Shown here one piece after another: positions 60,395-64,000 of a stretch of DNA of 64,000 nucleotides. The stretch covers positions 90,225 to 154,224 of the forward strand of contig NZ_AUHJ01000011.1 in NCBI RefSeq assembly GCF_000423125.1. The letters are read 5' to 3'. This DNA comes from Haliea salexigens DSM 19537 (GTDB lineage: Bacteria > Pseudomonadota > Gammaproteobacteria > Pseudomonadales > Halieaceae). Within the stretch, counting starts at the first letter, position 1. Every line of letters begins with the position of its first letter. The notes beneath the pieces were generated by a model. The model was not told the origin of the DNA, did no database searches, and was given only the letters and a program-made list of their open reading frames with translations. The position numbers and the translations under genes were made by a program.

Positions 60395-61819
60395 TCAGGG
60401 CGCGGCGGGGGAGCTGCTTGCGGTACTGCGCATGGCGAGTCGACGATCTTCCTGCAGCCCTGCAATCTGCTGCGAGACATCGGCAATGGCACTGCGGTAC
60501 GCCGGTAGCTCGGCCGCTGCCAGGGTTTTTGCCTTGGGCAGTTCCCGGTGCACTTTCCGCGGGTCGCGATGTTGACCGTCAATCAGGAATTCATAGTGCA
60601 AGTGAGGCCCGGTGGCGGCCCCGGTGGAGCCAACCGATCCGATAACCTGGCCCTGCATCACGCGCTGGCCCTGCTTCACCTTGCGCTGGTGCAGGTGCAG
60701 GTAGCGTGTGACATAGCGGTCACCGTGTTGCACGAAGAGGTAGTTGCCGTTGGCCCTGGTGAAGCCGGACTTGATAACCCGTCCGTCACCGGCTGCGTAC
60801 ACGGGCGTACCCGTGGGCGCTGCGTAATCCGTGCCGCGATGAGGCCGCGTGGTCTTGTAGATGGGGTGCAGTCGGCGCGGGTTGTAATTGGAGCTGATGC
60901 GGGTGAAGTCTACCGGAGCCAGCAGGAAAGCTTTGCGCATGCTGATGCCTTCCTCGTTGTAGTAGGCAACGTGGCCGTCCTTGTCTTCAAAGCGGAATGC
61001 GTTGAAGGTTTTCCCCTTGTTGGTGAACGAAGCGGCGAGGATGGTGCCGTCCTGGTATTTTTCGCCGTCGAGGAGCACTTCTTCATAAATGACGTGGAAG
61101 GTGTCGCCCTTGCGCGGATCCTGTACAAAGTCGATGACGCCACCGAAGATATTGGCGAGCTCGATGATCAGTCCGCTGGACAGCCCGGCGTCCTGGCCGG
61201 CCATGAACAGGGAGGAGGTGATCTCGGCGCTGACCCAGGTTTCCTGGATATCGGTCTGGCGAATCTCACGTTCCGTATCAAAACCTGCCGCACTGCGCTG
61301 GTAGGTAACGGACTCGAGAGGGGAAATCACGTGCTTCACAGCCTCGAGGCTGCCGTCTTCGGCTGCCAGGAAGGCAATGGTCTGACCTGGGTAAATCCGC
61401 GAAAGCGCCTTGCCCTCGGGGGCCTCGTTGACTACCCGATAGACATCCGACGAATTGAAACCGGCGCGCTTGAAAATCAGCGACAGATTGTCACCTCGGC
61501 GGACGATCTCTTCCTGCCAGTCAGGCTGTGTTTCCAACGCAGCGATGACGGGCTCGGCGGGGATAGCCAAGGCGGAGGGCACTGGCGGCGTGTCCGTCGC
61601 CTCACCGACCACGATGGGCGCCAGCACATCTGCTTCCAGCGCCATGCCTAGGTCATCCCGGTCTTCGCGGTTGGCGGCGACGTCACCTGATGGGGTGAGG
61701 ATGGTGGTTGCGGCCACCAGGACCGACAGCACCCCTACGGCAATCAGGTGCTTGCGGTGTGGTGCCTGCTTTGCTGGCGGGTTGACCGTGGCCCCCCGCA
61801 AGTTTCCCGATTTCTGCAT
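60395..61819 (-). CDS. mepM: M23 murein DD-endopeptidase (MepM-like)
   Basis: 474 residues from ATG 61819; the frame opens earlier but the extra N-terminus lacks support. A membrane anchor near residues 22-42 ('LIAVGVLSVLVAATTIL') is followed by an OapA/LysM-like region ('GDNLSLIFKRAGFNSSDVY' near residue 110). The LytM/M23 peptidase has zinc ligands in 'RPHRGTDYAAPTGTPV' near residue 325 and 'GPHLHYEF' near residue 407. It cleaves peptidoglycan cross-links to let the wall grow. It neighbours anmK and bactofilin. Confidence 0.93.
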   Translation of the reverse strand: MQKSGNLRGATVNPPAKQAPHRKHLIAVGVLSVLVAATTILTPSGDVAANREDRDDLGMALEADVLAPIVVGEATDTPPVPSALAIPAEPVIAALETQPDWQEEIVRRGDNLSLIFKRAGFNSSDVYRVVNEAPEGKALSRIYPGQTIAFLAAEDGSLEAVKHVISPLESVTYQRSAAGFDTEREIRQTDIQETWVSAEITSSLFMAGQDAGLSSGLIIELANIFGGVIDFVQDPRKGDTFHVIYEEVLLDGEKYQDGTILAASFTNKGKTFNAFRFEDKDGHVAYYNEEGISMRKAFLLAPVDFTRISSNYNPRRLHPIYKTTRPHRGTDYAAPTGTPVYAAGDGRVIKSGFTRANGNYLFVQHGDRYVTRYLHLHQRKVKQGQRVMQGQVIGSVGSTGAATGPHLHYEFLIDGQHRDPRKVHRELPKAKTLAAAELPAYRSAIADVSQQIAGLQEDRRLAMRSTASSSPAAP

Positions 61820-61902
61820 AAACGTTATGAGCTGTGCTTTGTAGGCCTTTGAGTATATAAAAGATTTTTGGCGGCTGACAGGGGGTGGGCGCACTTAACG
61901 TC

Positions 61903-61930
61903 TTGCTTTTTGAGAACCTTATTGTATGGT
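61903..61930 (+). promoter_or_regulatory. Candidate sigma-70 promoter for tyrS
   Basis: TTGCTT (61903-61908) and TATGGT (61925-61930), 16 bases apart, lie about 50 bases before the tyrS start. The match is moderate. Confidence 0.4.
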
Positions 61931-61977
61931 TTGCGCCCCCATTCATACCTTCTTCTACTATAGCCAGGAGTTGCCTG

Positions 61978-63273
61978 ATGAGCAGTGCCCTGTTGACCGA
62001 CCTGCGAGCCCGCGGCCTCATATTCCAGGCAGCCGGCGAAGACCAGCTGCCTGGCTGGCTTGATGGCGGCGTACGTACGCTCTACTGTGGTTTCGATCCC
62101 ACTGCGGACAGCCTGCATATCGGCTCGCTGGTGCCTCTTTTAATGCTGCGCCGCTTTCAGTTGGCGGGCCACCGTCCGCTGGCGTTGGTCGGTGGCGCCA
62201 CAGGGTTGATAGGTGACCCCTCGTTCAAGGCGCAGGAGCGGCAACTCAATACGCCCGATGTTATTGCCGGCTGGGTCGACAAGATTCGCCAGCAGGTGTC
62301 CCGTTTCGTCGATTTCGATGCCGGTGAAGCGTCGGCCGTTGTGGTCAATAATCTGGACTGGACGCGGGACATGGATGTGCTCACGTTCTTGCGGGACGTC
62401 GGCAAGCACTTCTCTGTGAATGCCATGATCCAGAAAGAGTCGGTCAAGCAGCGCATCGAACGTGAAGGCAGTGGTATCAGCTTCACCGAGTTTACCTACA
62501 TGATTCTGCAGTCATTCGACTTTGCGGAACTCAGTCAGCGCTATGGTTGTGGCCTGCAGATTGGTGGGTCTGACCAGTGGGGCAACATTACCGGCGGCAT
62601 TGATCTCGCCCGGCGTATGTACGGCAACGCGGTATACGGCCTCACCATGCCGTTGATTACCAAAGCTGACGGCACCAAGTTTGGCAAAACGGAGTCCGGT
62701 ACGGTGTGGCTGGATCCGGCGCGAACCTCGCCTTACGCTTTCTACCAGTTCTGGTTGGGTACGGCGGATGTGGATGTCTACCGGTTCCTGAAGTACTTCA
62801 CCTTCCTGCCTGTGGCGGAAATCGATGCTTTGCAGCAGGCTGATGAGCAGCGCCAGGGGCGCCCTGAGGCGCAGGCCGTTTTGGCGCGCGAAGTGACCGC
62901 GTTGGTGCACGGAGATGAGGGCCTGTCCGCGGCGCAGCGTATTACCGCTGCGCTGTTCAGCGATGACCTCGCGAGCCTGTCTGCGACGGATCTGGAACAA
63001 CTGCGCCTTGATGGCCTGCCTGCATCCGAGTTGCCGGGTGCAAACGCGCTGCCGGCCACACTGACCCAGCTGCTGACTGAGGCGGGCATGGCGACCTCCG
63101 GCAAGCAGGTCAAGGATGCGCTCACACGCAACGCCGTGCTCTGCAATGGCAGGCCGGTCGGTTGGGCTGAAAATGAGAGCCCTGCGGCTGTGTTCGAGCT
63201 GGCGCATGCACTCCATGGCCGCTATTACGTGGTGCGTCTGGGCAAAAAGAAATATCACCTGTTCTACCGCTGA
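61978..63273 (+). CDS. tyrS: Tyrosyl-tRNA synthetase
   Basis: 431 residues from ATG 61978, with AGGAG 7 bases before; an ATG-type start at 61885 is rejected. The class I HIGH-like motif is '[11 protein letters not shown]' near residue 46, tyrosine-binding '[17 protein letters not shown]' near residue 197 and the KMSKS-like 'TKFGKTESG' near residue 232. A C-terminal S4 RNA-binding domain follows from about residue 365. It charges tRNA-Tyr. It is the last gene before the rRNA operon, as in Pseudomonas. Confidence 0.97.
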   Translation: MSSALLTDLRARGLIFQAAGEDQLPGWLDGGVRTLYCGFDPTADSLHIGSLVPLLMLRRFQLAGHRPLALVGGATGLIGDPSFKAQERQLNTPDVIAGWVDKIRQQVSRFVDFDAGEASAVVVNNLDWTRDMDVLTFLRDVGKHFSVNAMIQKESVKQRIEREGSGISFTEFTYMILQSFDFAELSQRYGCGLQIGGSDQWGNITGGIDLARRMYGNAVYGLTMPLITKADGTKFGKTESGTVWLDPARTSPYAFYQFWLGTADVDVYRFLKYFTFLPVAEIDALQQADEQRQGRPEAQAVLAREVTALVHGDEGLSAAQRITAALFSDDLASLSATDLEQLRLDGLPASELPGANALPATLTQLLTEAGMATSGKQVKDALTRNAVLCNGRPVGWAENESPAAVFELAHALHGRYYVVRLGKKKYHLFYR

Positions 63274-63297
63274 AGCCGCTGGCTGTGCGGGTTCAGC
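63269..63297 (+). terminator. Hairpin overlapping the tyrS stop
   Basis: An 11-base stem with one mismatch (63269-63279 with 63287-63297) and a 7-base loop covers the TGA. There is no T-run, so this is only a possible transcript-end structure. Confidence 0.45.
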
Positions 63298-63350
63298 GTA
63301 TCGAGGCCGAGGTGCAGGTGAATTTTTCAACTTATTTTTCGTCTTGGGTA

Positions 63351-63379
63351 TTGCACGCCACCGGGGTGCTGCGTATAGT
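63351..63379 (+). promoter_or_regulatory. rRNA operon promoter P1 (candidate)
   Basis: TTGCAC (63351-63356) and TATAGT (63374-63379) are 17 bases apart, followed by a GC-rich discriminator. An A/T-rich stretch at 63321-63340 could be an UP element for RNA polymerase alpha. Confidence 0.65.
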
Positions 63380-63513
63380 TCGCCTCCCTTCGCAGTGACC
63401 CTGACGCGGCACGGCGGAGAGGAGCTTAGATCTTCAAGCCTTTCAATCGGTTAGAAGGTATAAGTGAGATGAAGTCTCGGCACTGGCTCTGCGCAAAAAA
63501 TTGCAAAAAGCTG

Positions 63514-63541
63514 TTGCCAACAAGCGGCTCATCGGTATAAT
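63514..63541 (+). promoter_or_regulatory. rRNA operon promoter P2 (candidate)
   Basis: TTGCCA (63514-63519) and TATAAT (63536-63541) are 16 bases apart. The following ACGCGTCCCCGCC is GC-rich, as in stringently controlled rRNA promoters, and an A-rich stretch lies at 63495-63510. It is the better match of the two. Confidence 0.8.
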
Positions 63542-63601
63542 ACGCGTCCCCGCCAAAGAGAGTATCTTGGCGGACACCACGGCCCCGGCGGCCCTGGGTT
63601 A

Positions 63602-63675
63602 TTTAACAAAGAAACGAAGACAGATGTGTGGGCACTTGTTGGAGTAGTTGTACGACTATTCAGGCACAACAAGTG
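63602..63675 (+). ncRNA. rRNA leader: boxA-like element and stem-loop
   Basis: TTTAACAA (63602-63609) matches the boxA core used for Nus-factor antitermination, and GTGTGGGCACT follows, as in the E. coli rrn leader. A stem-loop is formed by CACTTGTTG (63633-63641) and CAACAAGTG (63667-63675), with an inner 7-base arm. It is part of the pre-rRNA and is removed during maturation. Confidence 0.7.
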
Positions 63676-63794
63676 ACTCATCGATTCATTTATGGATATA
63701 TGATTACGAACTGTGTCTGAGCCGAGATTTGGGTGTTATCGCGGGGTTACCGCGCAAACATCCCCTCTTGCCCATTGGGCAGAGGTTAAAGATT

Positions 63795-64000
63795 AAACTG
63801 AAGAGTTTGATCATGGCTCAGATTGAACGCTGGCGGCAGGCCTAACACATGCAAGTCGAGCGCGAAAGCACTTCGGTGTGAGTAGAGCGGCGGACGGGTG
63901 AGTAACGCGTAGGAATCTACCTGGTAGTGGGGGATAACTTGGGGAAACCCAAGCTAATACCGCATACGCCCTAAGGGGGAAAGCGGGGGATCTTCGGACC
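63795..64000 (+). rRNA. rrs: 16S ribosomal RNA (3' truncated by window)
   Basis: The 5' end AAACTGAAGAGTTTGATCAT is the conserved bacterial 16S start, and 'AACGCTGGCGGCAGGCC', 'ACATGCAAGTCGAGCG' and 'GGCGGACGGGTGAGTAA' follow in order. Only about 206 of some 1,540 bases are present. The sequence is gammaproteobacterial. The boundary is by similarity to the E. coli mature 5' end. The rest of the operon is outside the window. Confidence 0.97.

Overview
The window is a chromosomal segment of a GC-rich gammaproteobacterium. The 16S rRNA 5' end, the gene repertoire and the gene order point to a marine Cellvibrionales/Halieaceae-type lineage or a close relative. Several blocks match Pseudomonas gene order: surA/lptD with amgK-murU; trpGDC-vfr-osmC-coq7; dsbD-aroQ-accBC-prmA...dusB-fis-purHD; and argC-DUF6776-bactofilin-erpA-anmK-mepM-tyrS-16S. 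Species-level placement is inference.

Layout. (1) 1-12327 (+): a surface or exopolysaccharide cluster. It holds an O-antigen ligase-like protein cut by the window edge, three GT4 and one GT2 glycosyltransferases, an FkbM methyltransferase, a fused alcohol-dehydrogenase/Gfo-Idh-MocA protein, a heparinase II/III-like protein and UDP-GlcNAc 2-epimerase. Many junctions overlap by 1-4 bases. A small AT-richer pair (a 87-aa protein and a zeta-toxin-like P-loop kinase) sits inside it. (2) 12328-15409: a 338-base gap without a convincing gene, then two overlapping unrecognised membrane-protein genes (-). (3) 15534-20227 (-): lptD-surA-pdxA (outer-membrane biogenesis, vitamin B6). (4) 20316-25137 (+): amgK-murU (peptidoglycan sugar recycling), rpe-trpE and a coupled methyltransferase. 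(5) A TonB-dependent receptor (-), then trpGDC (+), a Vfr/CRP regulator (-), OsmC (+) and coq7 (-). (6) 32168-42508 (-): dusB-fis-purH-purD and dsbD-aroQ-accB-accC-prmA, separated by one SDR gene on the + strand. (7) 42662-52995: copper chaperone, DUF2333, pentapeptide protein, DNA polymerase II, PfkB sugar kinase, PBP1b with a TPR lipoprotein, ModF-like ABC protein and a Nudix hydrolase. (8) 53002-56496 (-): an exported unknown protein, hemB, hemL and hemJ. (9) 56639-63273: argC, DUF6776, bactofilin, erpA, anmK, mepM and tyrS. (10) 63274-64000: an rRNA leader with two candidate promoters and a boxA-like element, then the first ~206 bases of 16S rRNA.

Common threads: envelope building (LptD, SurA, PBP1b, MepM, bactofilin, polysaccharide cluster), cell-wall recycling (AnmK, AmgK, MurU), tryptophan and haem synthesis, and Fe-S assembly. 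The strongest regulatory reading is an IscR type 1-like site over the -35 of the erpA promoter. The most speculative lead is the zeta-like kinase placed within a polysaccharide cluster that also encodes a UDP-GlcNAc-consuming enzyme.
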